Counted from the stretch's first letter, positions 1-9,059 are shown. The stretch: 64,000 nt of DNA from Rapidithrix thailandica (GCF_039710355.1 NZ_JBDKWZ010000015.1:114900-178899), one strand, 5' to 3'. The notes: generated from the letters alone by a model not told the origin. Program-made: numbers and translations.

Positions 1-773
1 AGTAATCATTTTATAAGAAGTTCTAGGAGAAAGTTTGTTTGTTAGTATAGTATTATTCAAATGAATTATTGCAATAATACAAGTTTACGCGCGGTTTGCC
101 CAATATGTTATCTTGTGTGCTAGGCATTTATCACTATTGTTATATAGGTATTATTTGTTGATTTGAATGTATTTTACTGATAAGCAGTATATTGTGTGGG
201 TTGGGCTAATTTCTTAATAATTGTAAACTTGACGTTTCAGTGTATTTATTTTGGGTAAGCGGCAGTATCTTTAGCTGACCGACAAAAGGAATTTTACTGA
301 TGTTTTTTGTAGTATTATTTATATGAATATACGCCCTTCCGGTTCCATTCCAAGCTAAACAGGATTTCAATAAAAAAACAGATTAAATTTTATATTATAA
401 AATTAATATCAATGAAATCATATTTAATTTTAAATTATGATGTAAAAATTTGCACTGCTAAATTAATTTTATAATTTAGAGATATATTTAAAGAGCATAG
501 CAAAGTTGTTTTAACCATGCATTGCTTTCATAGTTTATCGTTTATTTGGATTTGATAGGAGGGTGTCATTATAGGCCTTGAGTTTGGCTATTAGGCTTTT
601 CATTAAAAACGAAAAAGAAGCAGTACTACTAACTACTATTTACATACATTAGACACCCTCCATTCTTCAACTATCCGATATAATTTACAGATGAATTTGT
701 AGACTACCATTCGGAATATTTGTCTGTAGCCTACTTCAATAATTATCAAATTAAACAATAGGGTAAATAGAAA
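1..773. other. AT-rich region without a convincing gene
   Basis: No open frame of useful length with protein-like composition runs through this stretch on either strand, and no partial gene clearly enters from the left edge. It presumably holds the end of an upstream transcription unit and the promoter region of the hexuronate genes. The only structured signal is a 10-bp inverted repeat, described separately. An 18-bp string at 599-616 recurs at 2231-2248, just before the KDG kinase start. Confidence 0.5.
558..661. repeat. 104-bp segment with 10-bp inverted ends
   Basis: GGAGGGTGTC at 558-567 is matched by its exact reverse complement GACACCCTCC at 652-661. The loop is too long for a simple terminator. 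The arrangement resembles a small non-autonomous element or a long-range stem in the leader upstream of uxaC. No target-site duplication is obvious. It could also be chance or a regulatory structure. Confidence 0.3.
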
Positions 774-2174
774 ATGAGGACTTTTTTAGGGGATAACTTT
801 TTGTTATATTCCGAAGCGGCTGAACAACTCTACCACCAGCATGCTTCTAAAATGCCTATCATAGATTATCATTGCCATCTTTCTCCCGAAGACATAGCAA
901 AAGACCGTCAATTTCAAAACGTAACTGAAATATGGCTGGAAGGCGACCATTATAAGTGGCGTGCCATGCGGGCCAATGGCATTGATGAACGATATATTAC
1001 CGGAAGTGCCAATGATGCAGACAAATTTGAAAAATGGGCCGAAACGGTTCCGTTTACAATGCGCAATCCATTGTATCAATGGACACACCTTGAGTTAAAA
1101 CGTTATTTTGGAATAGATACTTTGCTGAAGAAGGCAACGGCACAAGAAGTATATGAACAATGTGGGGAACTGTTGAGAAGTCCGGAATTTTCTGCGCGGA
1201 ATATTCTGAAAAAGATGAAGGTGGAAGTGGTTTGTACCACCGATGATCCTGCGGATTCTCTGGAACACCATTTGGCGATTCAAGAAAGTGGCTTTTCGAT
1301 AAAAGTATTGCCTACCTTCCGGCCTGACAAAGCAATGGCGGTAGAAAACCCGGAAGAATATCACCAATATCTGGACAAACTAAGAAATGCTTCCGGTAAT
1401 GAAATACGGAATTACCAAGGTTTGATGGATGCAATACAAAGCCGCCACGATTTTTTCCATCAAGTAGGAGGGCGCCTTTCGGATCATGGTCTGGAACAGG
1501 TTTATGCAGAGCCGTTTACCGAATCGGAAATTCAGGCAATTTTTGATAAAGTATTGAAACGGCAGTCACTCACCGTATTGGAAATTGTAAAATTTAAATC
1601 GGCTTTGTTGGTTGAGTTTGGCCGGATGGACCATGAGAAAGCTTGGGTGCAACAGTTTCACTTGGGAGCCTTGCGCAATAACAACAGTCGCTTACTCTCG
1701 CAGTTAGGCCCGGATACGGGATTTGATTCTATGGGAGATTTCGAACAGGGCCGGGCGTTATCTGCTTTTTTAGACAAACTTGAAAGCTCCAACCAACTTA
1801 CCAAAACAATTCTGTATAACCTCAATCCCAGAGACAACGAGTTGTTTGCGACCATGATCGGAAACTTTAACGATGGCTCGGTACCCGGGAAAATGCAATT
1901 CGGGTCCGGTTGGTGGTTTCTGGATCAGAAAGACGGAATGGAGAAGCAACTGAATGCGCTGTCGAACATGGGCTTGTTGAGTCGTTTTGTAGGGATGTTG
2001 ACAGATTCCAGAAGTTTTATGTCTTACCCGAGGCACGAATACTTCCGGAGAACATTGTGTAACATGCTGGGGCAAGATGTGCAAAACGGTGAATTGCCAC
2101 CGGAAATGGAATGGCTGGGGCAGATGGTTGAGAACATTTCTTATCATAATGCCAAAGCATATTTTCAATTTTAA
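774..2174 (+). CDS. uxaC: Glucuronate isomerase (uronate isomerase)
   Basis: It should interconvert D-glucuronate and D-fructuronate (and D-galacturonate and D-tagaturonate), the first cytoplasmic step of hexuronate breakdown. The 466-residue length is normal for UxaC. It belongs to the amidohydrolase-type TIM barrels: the N-terminal DYHCHL at residues 31-36 supplies metal-binding His33 and His35, TTDDPAD lies at 155-161, and the C-terminal half carries the family blocks around GKMQFGSGWW and LTDSRSFMSYPRHEYFRR. The ATG at 774 gives the standard N-terminus. It is followed 79 bp downstream by KDG kinase and then KDPG aldolase, so the three probably form one catabolic operon. The mannonate or altronate oxidoreductase and dehydratase steps are not visible and may lie left of the window. 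Confidence 0.95.
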   Translation: MRTFLGDNFLLYSEAAEQLYHQHASKMPIIDYHCHLSPEDIAKDRQFQNVTEIWLEGDHYKWRAMRANGIDERYITGSANDADKFEKWAETVPFTMRNPLYQWTHLELKRYFGIDTLLKKATAQEVYEQCGELLRSPEFSARNILKKMKVEVVCTTDDPADSLEHHLAIQESGFSIKVLPTFRPDKAMAVENPEEYHQYLDKLRNASGNEIRNYQGLMDAIQSRHDFFHQVGGRLSDHGLEQVYAEPFTESEIQAIFDKVLKRQSLTVLEIVKFKSALLVEFGRMDHEKAWVQQFHLGALRNNNSRLLSQLGPDTGFDSMGDFEQGRALSAFLDKLESSNQLTKTILYNLNPRDNELFATMIGNFNDGSVPGKMQFGSGWWFLDQKDGMEKQLNALSNMGLLSRFVGMLTDSRSFMSYPRHEYFRRTLCNMLGQDVQNGELPPEMEWLGQMVENISYHNAKAYFQF

Positions 2175-2253
2175 TCTCTGGCCTTATCGGTACATCAGAG
2201 AGAGTTATTCAGATAGTTGAAATTTAAGAATTCATTAAAAACGAAAAATAACC

Positions 2254-3294
2254 ATGTCAAAAAAAAGAGTAGTCACCTTTGGGGAAATTATGCTGAGGCT
2301 AGCCACCCCAGGGTATTTGAGGTTTTCACAAACAGATACTTTTAACGCTACTTACGGGGGGGGGGAGGCCAATGTGGCTGTATCCTTGGCAAATTATGGC
2401 CTTGATGCCCGTTTTGTAACCCGTTTGCCGGACAATGACATTGGAGAAGCAGCTTTGATGAGCTTGCGAAAATACGGAGTGGACACTTCCGAAATAGCCC
2501 GTGGTGGCGATCGTTTGGGAATCTATTTTCTGGAAACAGGGGCAGTGAGCAGAGGGAGCAAAGTGGTGTATGACCGGGCACATTCGGCATTGGCGCAAAT
2601 CCAACCGGGCATGATTGATTGGGACCAGGCTTTGGAAGGAGCTGAGTGGTTTCATTGGACGGGTATTACTCCTGCCATTTCAGAAGGAGCCGCTTTGGCC
2701 TGTGCAGAAGCCATTAAGGCGGCTAATGCCAAAGGGATTACGGTTTCTACGGATTTGAATTACCGCAAAAAATTGTGGAAATGGGGCAAGTCAGCAAATG
2801 AAGTAATGGAAGAGCTGGTGGCAGGCTGCGATGTGATTTTGGGAAATGAAGAAGATGCGGAAAAAGTTTTTAATATCCATCCGGAAGGAGTGGATGTGAC
2901 AGGAGGAAAAGTAGAAGGGGCGGCTTATGAATCCGTGGGAAAGCAGTTGATGGAGAAATTTCCCAGAGCCAAAAAGATCATCATTACCTTGAGAGGGTCG
3001 ATCAATGCCAATCATAACTCCTGGTCAGGGGTATTATGGGATGGGAAGCAATTATTCCAAGCGCCTACCTACCAGATTACTCATATTGTAGACCGAGTAG
3101 GAGGAGGCGATTCGTTTATGGGTGGCCTGATCTATGGCTTGTTGAACTACCCGGAAAATGATCAAAAAGCCTTGAATTTTGCAGTAGCGGCATCTTGCTT
3201 GAAGCATACCATCTATGGGGACTTTAACATGGTAACAGTGGATGAAGTGGAAAAACTAATGAGTGGAGATGCTTCCGGAAGAGTTTCCAGGTAA
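2254..3294 (+). CDS. kdgK: 2-keto-3-deoxygluconate kinase (PfkB family)
   Basis: It likely phosphorylates 2-keto-3-deoxygluconate to KDPG in hexuronate catabolism. The 346-residue protein shows the ribokinase/PfkB fold: the substrate loop around GGGEANVAVSLANYG (residues 36-49), DLNYR at 167-171 and the ATP anion-hole motif GGGDSF at 283-288, with Asp286 as predicted base. The sugar specificity comes mainly from its place between uxaC and the KDPG aldolase. The three consecutive Gly codons lie in a run of ten G at 2356-2365, an unusual homopolymer in this genome and a possible slippage site. A leader string just upstream (2231-2248) is shared with the region upstream of uxaC. Confidence 0.92.
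   Translation: MSKKRVVTFGEIMLRLATPGYLRFSQTDTFNATYGGGEANVAVSLANYGLDARFVTRLPDNDIGEAALMSLRKYGVDTSEIARGGDRLGIYFLETGAVSRGSKVVYDRAHSALAQIQPGMIDWDQALEGAEWFHWTGITPAISEGAALACAEAIKAANAKGITVSTDLNYRKKLWKWGKSANEVMEELVAGCDVILGNEEDAEKVFNIHPEGVDVTGGKVEGAAYESVGKQLMEKFPRAKKIIITLRGSINANHNSWSGVLWDGKQLFQAPTYQITHIVDRVGGGDSFMGGLIYGLLNYPENDQKALNFAVAASCLKHTIYGDFNMVTVDEVEKLMSGDASGRVSR
2356..2365 (+). repeat. Run of ten G inside kdgK
   Basis: Ten consecutive G encode part of the Gly-Gly-Gly-Glu substrate loop. A change of one base would frameshift the kinase near residue 36. As read the frame is intact. Confidence 0.9.
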
Positions 3295-3361
3295 TTTGTC
3301 ATCAAGGCTTGTACATTTCTTATCATCTTAAACGCTAATCCCTAAAATTACAAAGTAAACA

Positions 3362-4036
3362 ATGGCAAGATTTACGCGAATACAGTCTGTTTTGCAAATG
3401 GAAAAAGACGGGATGGTACCTGTTTTTTTTAGTACGGACTTGGATACCTGCAAAAAAGTGCTGACGGCTTGTTATAACGGAGGCTCCAGGGTATTTGAAT
3501 TTACCAACCGGGGCGACTACGCACACGAAGTGTTTGGAGAGTTGAATAAGTTTGCTGCCAAAGAACTACCGGAAATGATTCTGGGTGTTGGCTCGGTGGT
3601 AGATGCCGGAACAGCCTCTTTGTATATTCAATTAGGCACTAATTTTATTGTGTCTCCTGTGATCAATCCGGATATGGCAAAGGTGTGTAACCGCAGGAAA
3701 ATCGCCTGGTCGCCAGGCTGTGGTTCCCTTACCGAAATCAACTATGCGGAAGAGTTGGGCGCTGAAATCGTCAAAATTTTTCCAGGTTCCCAAGTGGGAG
3801 GTCCTGGCTTTGTCAAAGCGATCAAAGGTCCTTGTCCGTGGTCAAGCATTATGCCTACCGGAGGAGTAGCTCCCACAGAAGAAAACCTGAAGGGATGGTT
3901 TGAAGCCGGAGTAACGTGTGTAGGCATGGGCTCCAAACTGATTGTGAAAAATGCCGACGGAAGTATTGATTTTCCGGGATTGGAAGGCAAAGTGAAGGAG
4001 ACCTTGGCATTAATCCAACAATTAAGAGCAAAATAA
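3362..4036 (+). CDS. eda: KDPG/KHG aldolase
   Basis: It cleaves 2-keto-3-deoxy-6-phosphogluconate to pyruvate and glyceraldehyde-3-phosphate, ending the hexuronate branch. The 224-residue class I aldolase shows the family landmarks: VFEFTNR with Glu46, GVGSV at 75-79, GAEIVKIFPG with the Schiff-base lysine at about 138, and IMPTGGV at 163-169. The distance to kdgK is 67 bp on the same strand. A hairpin terminator follows at 4157, so the catabolic operon probably ends here. Confidence in the family is high; the alternative 4-hydroxy-2-oxoglutarate activity is common in this family and cannot be excluded. Confidence 0.94.
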   Translation: MARFTRIQSVLQMEKDGMVPVFFSTDLDTCKKVLTACYNGGSRVFEFTNRGDYAHEVFGELNKFAAKELPEMILGVGSVVDAGTASLYIQLGTNFIVSPVINPDMAKVCNRRKIAWSPGCGSLTEINYAEELGAEIVKIFPGSQVGGPGFVKAIKGPCPWSSIMPTGGVAPTEENLKGWFEAGVTCVGMGSKLIVKNADGSIDFPGLEGKVKETLALIQQLRAK

Positions 4037-4375
4037 ACAGTAAGTGCAACCCGGATACCCCTATATCATTAATCTGGTAGCTGATTCACTTGTATCAGCG
4101 CACTTTTCAATTGAGCTTAAAAGCCGTTTTTTATATAATGTGAAAGGAGTGAAGAGATGCCAGGTACTTCCTGGCATTTCTTATTTGGAAGAAATTAAGC
4201 AAGAAGAACAAGTTTATTTTCATAGATAATAATATCTTTAAGATACTCGAATACGGCTCAACAATAAGTTCTGTTTTTTGAAGAACTGCTTTTCAAACTA
4301 CTTTCTGTTTCCGGTGGGGATATCCCGTTTTTCACAACGGACTGTTTTGTAAACCCCTAAATCAACCAAGAGTTT
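4037..4375 (+). other. Intergenic gap where a TRAP DctP gene would be expected
   Basis: In many Bacteroidota hexuronate clusters a DctP-type binding protein gene precedes DctQ and DctM. The 339 bp here hold a terminator at 4157-4182 and AT-rich sequence, with no DctP-like frame or recognisable remnant. Confidence 0.5.
4157..4182 (+). terminator. Terminator after eda
   Basis: ATGCCAGG at 4157-4164 pairs with CCTGGCAT at 4170-4177 across a 5-base loop and is followed by a T-rich stretch. It probably separates the catabolic genes from the transporter genes. Confidence 0.6.
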
Positions 4376-4855
4376 ATGTTACGAAATATCATCGACAAAA
4401 TTTTAGAACGCTTTTTAGCGGTACTGATGGCATTGATGGTGCTCAATGTCTTATGGCAGGTGTTTTCCCGCTACATCCTGAAAGACCCCAGCTCATTCAC
4501 AGATGAACTTGCCAATTTTATGTTGATCTGGGTAGGCCTTTTAGGCGCCAGTTATGCAACGGGCAAACATATGCACCTGGCGATTGATTTGTTGCCAAGC
4601 AGGCTACAGGGCCTAAGTAAAAAGCGCTTGGAGATTTTTATCAATGCCATTGTGATTTGTTTTGCCGTGACGGTAATGGTGTATGGTGGAGGAAATTTGG
4701 TCTTTATGACATTGTATCTGGAACAAACGTCTCCGGCTCTGCAAATCCAGCTCGGTTATATCTATTCGGTACTTCCCCTTAGCGGAATATTAATAGTTTT
4801 TTATTCTGTGCTGAATACAATCGATTTAATGAAGCCGGATAAAGTAACCTCCTAA
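4376..4855 (+). CDS. dctQ: TRAP transporter small membrane subunit (DctQ type)
   Basis: This 159-residue protein has about four hydrophobic helices, as expected for the small permease of a tripartite ATP-independent periplasmic transporter. Landmarks are the N-terminal helix with LNVLWQVFSRY and the segment SSFTDELANFMLIWVGLLGASYA, typical of DctQ. The large subunit follows 59 bp downstream. Position after uxaC-kdgK-eda suggests uptake of hexuronates or related acids, which is an inference. No DctP binding-protein gene adjoins it within the window. Confidence 0.88.
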   Translation: MLRNIIDKILERFLAVLMALMVLNVLWQVFSRYILKDPSSFTDELANFMLIWVGLLGASYATGKHMHLAIDLLPSRLQGLSKKRLEIFINAIVICFAVTVMVYGGGNLVFMTLYLEQTSPALQIQLGYIYSVLPLSGILIVFYSVLNTIDLMKPDKVTS

Positions 4856-4914
4856 GTGCTGTAATACTACTTCTCGCTTCTATAAATATCACCTTATAAA
4901 AAATCTAAGTAAGT

Positions 4915-6210
4915 ATGGAATTGTACGAAATTTTAACTCTGACTATCAGCTTTATCGTCCTGCTTGCTATTGGGGTCCCGATTGCCTATAGCATTGGCAT
5001 AGCATCGGTGATTACCTTAGTGGCCAGCATGGACTCACTACCTGCCGTAACGACTATGGCACAACGCATGGCTACCGGCCTGGACAGTTTTTCCTTATTA
5101 GCCATCCCTTTCTTTGTCCTGGCAGGGCAGTTAATGAACCGGGGAGGAATAGCCGCCCGCTTGGTCGATTTTGCCAAAGTGCTTGTGGGGATGTTTCCCG
5201 GAGGGTTGGCATTTGTAAATATCCTTGCCTGTATTCTTTTCGGAGCCATCTCAGGGTCAGCTGCCGCAGCAGCTTCTGCCATTGGCGGATTTATGGGGCA
5301 ACGCATGGAAAAAGAAGGATACTCTAAATCTTTTTCGGCTGCGGTAAACATTACCTCTGCCACTACCGGGTTAATTATTCCACCCAGTAATGTCTTGATC
5401 GTCTATTCTTTGGCTAGTGGAGGTGTTTCCATTGCGGCTCTCTTTTTAGCTGGCTATATCCCGGGTATTATCATGGGTGTGAGCTTAATGGCAGTTGCCG
5501 CTTTTTATGCACATAAGAAAAAATACCCGACAGGGGAGGTGCCTACTTTTAAAGAAATCGTGAAGAAGTTTTTGGATGCGATCCCCAGTTTGTTTCTATT
5601 ATTTGTGGTGATCGGAGGGATTGTGGCGGGGGTTTTTACGGCCACAGAAGCTTCTGCGGTAGCTGTGCTTTATACGTTTGTGCTGGCTTTAGTCTATAAG
5701 GAAATCAAAATCAAAGACATGTCCAAGATCTTATTGGATTCCGTTTCGACTACTGCAATTGTTATGTTGCTGATCGCCACTTCTATGGGAATGTCTTGGG
5801 TGATGTCGTATGAAAGCTTGCCTCAGGCCGTTACGGAAGTGATTTTGTCGGTAAGTGATAATAAAATCATTGTGTTATTACTGATTAATCTGATTCTGTT
5901 ATTTGTGGGGATTTTTATGGATATTACCCCGGCAGTATTGGTATTCACTCCTATTTTCTTACCGGTGGTCACCAATTTGGGGATGGATCCTACTCACTTT
6001 GGGATTATGATGGTGTTGAACTTATGTATTGGGTTGTGTACTCCTCCGGTGGGAAGTTTACTCTTCATAGGTTGTAGTGTATCCAATGTCAGTATCGGGC
6101 AGATGATCAAACCTTTGATGCCCTTGTTTATTGCCATGATCATATCCTTGATGGTCGTGACTTATTTACCGGAATTAAGCCTTTGGTTGCCTAACTTATT
6201 TGGCTTATAA
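4915..6210 (+). CDS. dctM: TRAP transporter large membrane subunit (DctM type)
   Basis: This 431-residue, strongly hydrophobic protein is the ion-coupled permease of a TRAP transporter. Family blocks are clear: LAIPFFVLAGQLMNRGG near the N-terminus, GAISGSAAAAASAIGG, TGLIIPPSNVLIVYSL in the middle, and FMDITPAVLVFTPIF and CTPPVGSLLF in the C-terminal half. It should form the permease with the DctQ protein just upstream and use a sodium or proton gradient. The substrate is inferred to be a hexuronate from the preceding catabolic genes. A strong hairpin terminator lies just after the stop. Confidence 0.93.
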   Translation: MELYEILTLTISFIVLLAIGVPIAYSIGIASVITLVASMDSLPAVTTMAQRMATGLDSFSLLAIPFFVLAGQLMNRGGIAARLVDFAKVLVGMFPGGLAFVNILACILFGAISGSAAAAASAIGGFMGQRMEKEGYSKSFSAAVNITSATTGLIIPPSNVLIVYSLASGGVSIAALFLAGYIPGIIMGVSLMAVAAFYAHKKKYPTGEVPTFKEIVKKFLDAIPSLFLLFVVIGGIVAGVFTATEASAVAVLYTFVLALVYKEIKIKDMSKILLDSVSTTAIVMLLIATSMGMSWVMSYESLPQAVTEVILSVSDNKIIVLLLINLILLFVGIFMDITPAVLVFTPIFLPVVTNLGMDPTHFGIMMVLNLCIGLCTPPVGSLLFIGCSVSNVSIGQMIKPLMPLFIAMIISLMVVTYLPELSLWLPNLFGL

Positions 6211-6231
6211 TTTTTGATACATACAAGAGGT

Positions 6232-6275
6232 GAAAAAAGCAGAAATAGATTACTCATTTGTTTCTGCTTTTTTCA
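6232..6275. terminator. Bidirectional terminator between convergent genes
   Basis: GAAAAAAGCAGAAA (6232-6245) pairs with TTTCTGCTTTTTTC (6262-6275). T-runs exist in both orientations, so it can end dctM transcription and the opposing DUF4097-like gene. Confidence 0.75.
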
Positions 6276-6298
6276 TGAATGAGGGATGCAGGACATCG

Positions 6299-7192
6299 CT
6301 ATTTTTTTAGTTTTCCTTTTTTCAAAATAATATTTCCTTCCCCGGTTTCTACCTGGTATTCAAAGCCTCCTTTTCCGACCTTAATCTTCTCCCGCTTTTT
6401 CAATTGATAAGTGACATGACCGTTTTTGCTAATGATATCTTTACTCGCTTCTCTGCCTGCTGAGGCAAATTCAAACTCCGAGGTCAATGTTCCCTTATCC
6501 GCTATAAAGTTAAAATAAGCCGATAGGTTTTCTTGAAAGCTTAATTGGATGTTTCCTTTTGTCGTTTTAAAATAACTTTTTCCGAAGGGGTTTTTGGAAA
6601 AGCTACCGGTAATATTTCCCTGTACCGTCTGGGCGGTGGTTTTGCCGGAAACGCCTTCAAATTGAATGTTCCCATTGACATTGTTTAAATGTATTTCCTG
6701 AGCATTCAGGCCTTTCACCTGTACATCACCTTCACCCAACGTACTAGCCACCAGTTGGACGCCATGAGGGAGCTCGATATGAAAGTGAAAAGTAACTTTG
6801 TAATCGCCGGGAAGACTTTGTACCTGGTAGTTGATTCTTCCGTACCAAAATTGCTTTTGTAAGAAAGGAGCATCCACATAGAAGATCAGGCTATCTGTGG
6901 TTTTCCGGGTCACCAATTCTACTGTTACTTGGGCGGAATCATACTGGTCCCAGTTTGAAAAACGGACTCTTTTTTCAATGTCCACTCGTACTTTTTTTCC
7001 CTCATAAGCAGTCACTTCAACACTGCCAAACAGGTTTTCTATCTGCACCCATTTTATAGTGGAATTCTCCGGGAATTCATGATCTACATACGTCCAATCA
7101 CTTTCCTCCCTCTTCTCTTGTGAATATGCAGACAGGTGAGCTAACAATGTTACCCAGAAGAGGAGAAGAAATAACAAATTTGAATGTTTCAT
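6299..7192 (-). CDS. Secreted DUF4097-like beta-helix protein
   Basis: The 297-residue product begins with a hydrophobic signal peptide (residues about 5-24, ending near AYSQ), so it is exported. The rest alternates short beta-strand segments such as VQIENLFGSVEVTAYEG, GEGDVQVKGLNAQEIHLNNVNGNIQFEGV and VQGNITGSFSK, the pattern of DUF4097-type putative adhesin or auto-transporter-like repeats. The family has no defined activity. In Bacteroidota such genes often sit near anti-sigma or stress genes, but none is adjacent here. It is convergent with dctM, sharing a terminator. I assign the fold with moderate confidence and no function. Confidence 0.6.
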   Translation of the reverse strand: MKHSNLLFLLLFWVTLLAHLSAYSQEKREESDWTYVDHEFPENSTIKWVQIENLFGSVEVTAYEGKKVRVDIEKRVRFSNWDQYDSAQVTVELVTRKTTDSLIFYVDAPFLQKQFWYGRINYQVQSLPGDYKVTFHFHIELPHGVQLVASTLGEGDVQVKGLNAQEIHLNNVNGNIQFEGVSGKTTAQTVQGNITGSFSKNPFGKSYFKTTKGNIQLSFQENLSAYFNFIADKGTLTSEFEFASAGREASKDIISKNGHVTYQLKKREKIKVGKGGFEYQVETGEGNIILKKGKLKK

Positions 7193-7273
7193 AATTAAGT
7201 GATTTTAGTAAGGGTTAGCCGGTATTTGTTTAACAGTGTACCTCACAAAATTAGCTATTTTTAATAGTTATAT

Positions 7274-7501
7274 TCACATAGGGGTAAAGATGTACTTTTT
7301 AAAGGAATAAATAAATTTTACCGATGAAAATTTGCATTTCTGGAACTCAATTTTATATTTGTGTTGCGATTCCTGATGCTTATAACTGACTATCCAATCT
7401 ACCAATTGTTCTACCCCGAAAAGTGGTCGCAGATAGCTCCAGAAGGATTTTTCTTTCCATTCTGTAAACTTGTTGTATTGCTGAAAACCTATAGGATAAT
7501 C
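7274..7501 (-). pseudogene. Possible coding remnant without a start codon
   Basis: The minus strand stays open for 75 codons, from just below a TAG at 7502-7504 to a TGA at 7274-7276, with protein-like composition rich in Trp, Phe, Tyr and Lys (segments such as KEKSFWSYLRPLFGVEQL and LVDWIVSYKHQ). There is no ATG at a sensible position. It could be the 3' end of a decayed gene, possibly from a mobile element. I recognise no family. Confidence 0.3.
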
Positions 7502-7682
7502 CTAGGAAATTAGCACGCCTCCAAGTTAGTTCTTACTGTTGTAGGATTTGAATTGTTTGACAATTTATTGCTACACATCGTGGAATAACTATTGAGTTAG
7601 TTTGGGATAGCATTAACATTTAAACCTAATACTTCGACTGCACTATCTACTCTTATTGGATGCTAATTGATTGCTAATTATT

Positions 7683-7934
7683 ATGATCTCATTTTTCTAT
7701 GTAATGTTAATTGCTTATTTACTGATCTCAAACATTGCGGTATTGGTCCGTTTATATCGCTCGTTTCTCCAATACTTAAGTCCTTTGAAAGGTTATGCCG
7801 CCAGTGGTGCCCTCGTTTGCGCTCTTCTTATGTTTGATTATTTTGTTGTGAATCTCACCCGGGATTATGTAAACAACATGAATAGTAATCCAACAGAAAT
7901 TACTTACGGACCAGGAGGTACAAAAAACCTTTAA
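7683..7934 (+). CDS. Small membrane protein of unknown function
   Basis: Starting at the ATG at 7683, the frame gives 83 residues; an upstream TTG at 7671 would add four. Two hydrophobic helices are visible, ISFFYVMLIAYLLISNIAVLV near the N-terminus and YAASGALVCALLMFDYFVV in the middle, followed by a polar tail. I recognise no family. It stands alone, with a strong hairpin terminator 25 bp beyond its stop, which supports transcription as a separate unit. Confidence 0.5.
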   Translation: MISFFYVMLIAYLLISNIAVLVRLYRSFLQYLSPLKGYAASGALVCALLMFDYFVVNLTRDYVNNMNSNPTEITYGPGGTKNL

Positions 7935-7958
7935 AATAAGCATAACAAAAAAGAAATG

Positions 7959-8002
7959 AAAAGTCCCTGAACAGTTTGCGGCTGTAGTTCAGGGACTTTT
8001 TT
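7959..8002. terminator. Terminator between the small membrane protein gene and dusB
   Basis: AAAAGTCCCTGAAC (7959-7972) and GTTCAGGGACTTTT (7987-8000) form a 14-bp stem with a T-run after it. It lies between convergent genes and could serve both strands. Confidence 0.75.
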
Positions 8003-8053
8003 ATTTATCAACAGGCCCGAGCGGTATGGTTGTAAGCTGGCTTAGGCATTGAG

Positions 8054-9052
8054 CTATGCAGGTGTGTCTATATGCACTTCAAAACCCACCAATACCTCGT
8101 CTAAAATAGCACGAACTTCTTCATAACTCCCAGCTTCTACCAACTGCTTCCGGTAGGGTTTAAAGTTTTGGATGCCCTTGAAATAACTGGTATAATGCCT
8201 GCGCATTTCAAAAATCCCTTTACGGTCACCTTTCCATTCTACCGAAAAGTCCAGGTGTTTTTTACAAACCCGGATTCTTTCCTCCATGGTAGGAGGGCTT
8301 AGCAACTCTTTGGTTTCAAAGTAGTGCTTGATCTCTTTAAAGATCCAAGGGTAGCCAATGCTGGCGCGTCCGATCATGATACCATCCACCCCGTATTTAT
8401 GACGGTATTCCCAGGCTTTTTCCGGGGAGTCAATATCACCGTTGCCAAAAATCGGAATATGGATATCGGGATGATTTTTCACTTCGGCAATAAAAGACCA
8501 ATCGGCTTCACCTTTGTACATTTGCTTCCGGGTACGCCCGTGAATGGTCAAAGCCTGAACTCCCACATCTTGCAGCCGTTTGGCCACTTCGATAATGCGG
8601 ATGGTTTTATCGTCCCAACCCAAGCGGGTTTTGACCGTTACGGGTAAAGTACAGCGCTTGACAATTTCCTCGGTCATCTTCTGCATTTTGGGAATATCCA
8701 GTAAAATTCCGGCACCCGCACCTTTGCAAGCGACTTTTTTTACCGGGCAGCCATAATTGATATCGATCAATTCAGGTTGAGCTTCTTCCGCAATTGCTGC
8801 AGCTTCACGCATCGAATCGATTTTTTCTCCGAAGATTTGTATACCAATCGGACGCTCGTATTCATAGATGTCCAGCTTTTTGACACTCTTGGCCGCATCC
8901 CGGATCAAGCCTTCCGCCGAAATAAACTCGGTATACATCAAATCAGCCCCGTTTTCTTTGCAAACTGCCCTGAAAGGAGGGTCACTCACATCTTCCATAG
9001 GGGCCAATAAAAGTGGAAACTCCCCTAATTCTAAATTTCCTATCTTTACCAC
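8054..9052 (-). CDS. dusB: tRNA-dihydrouridine synthase B
   Basis: It reduces specific uridines in the tRNA D-loop to dihydrouridine using FMN and NADPH. The 332-residue protein carries the Dus blocks: LAPMEDVSDPPFR at residues 17-28, INYGCPVKKV with catalytic Cys102, VKTRLGWDD, IHGRTRKQMYKG, and the FMN phosphate-binding IFGNGDI and GVDGIMIGRASIGYPWIF. The length is typical of DusB. It is transcribed divergently from the CPBP protease gene, with only 63 bp between the starts. Confidence 0.95.
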   Translation of the reverse strand: MVKIGNLELGEFPLLLAPMEDVSDPPFRAVCKENGADLMYTEFISAEGLIRDAAKSVKKLDIYEYERPIGIQIFGEKIDSMREAAAIAEEAQPELIDINYGCPVKKVACKGAGAGILLDIPKMQKMTEEIVKRCTLPVTVKTRLGWDDKTIRIIEVAKRLQDVGVQALTIHGRTRKQMYKGEADWSFIAEVKNHPDIHIPIFGNGDIDSPEKAWEYRHKYGVDGIMIGRASIGYPWIFKEIKHYFETKELLSPPTMEERIRVCKKHLDFSVEWKGDRKGIFEMRRHYTSYFKGIQNFKPYRKQLVEAGSYEEVRAILDEVLVGFEVHIDTPA

Positions 9053-9059
9053 TTTGCTA

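Noticed and set aside
599..2248. 18-bp string TTCATTAAAAACGAAAAA at 599 and 2231
   Set aside because: AT-rich 18-mers recur by chance at this scale, and the relation to transcription is unclear.
4044..4229. 61-codon frame after eda
   Set aside because: It runs through a terminator hairpin and has no protein-like features.
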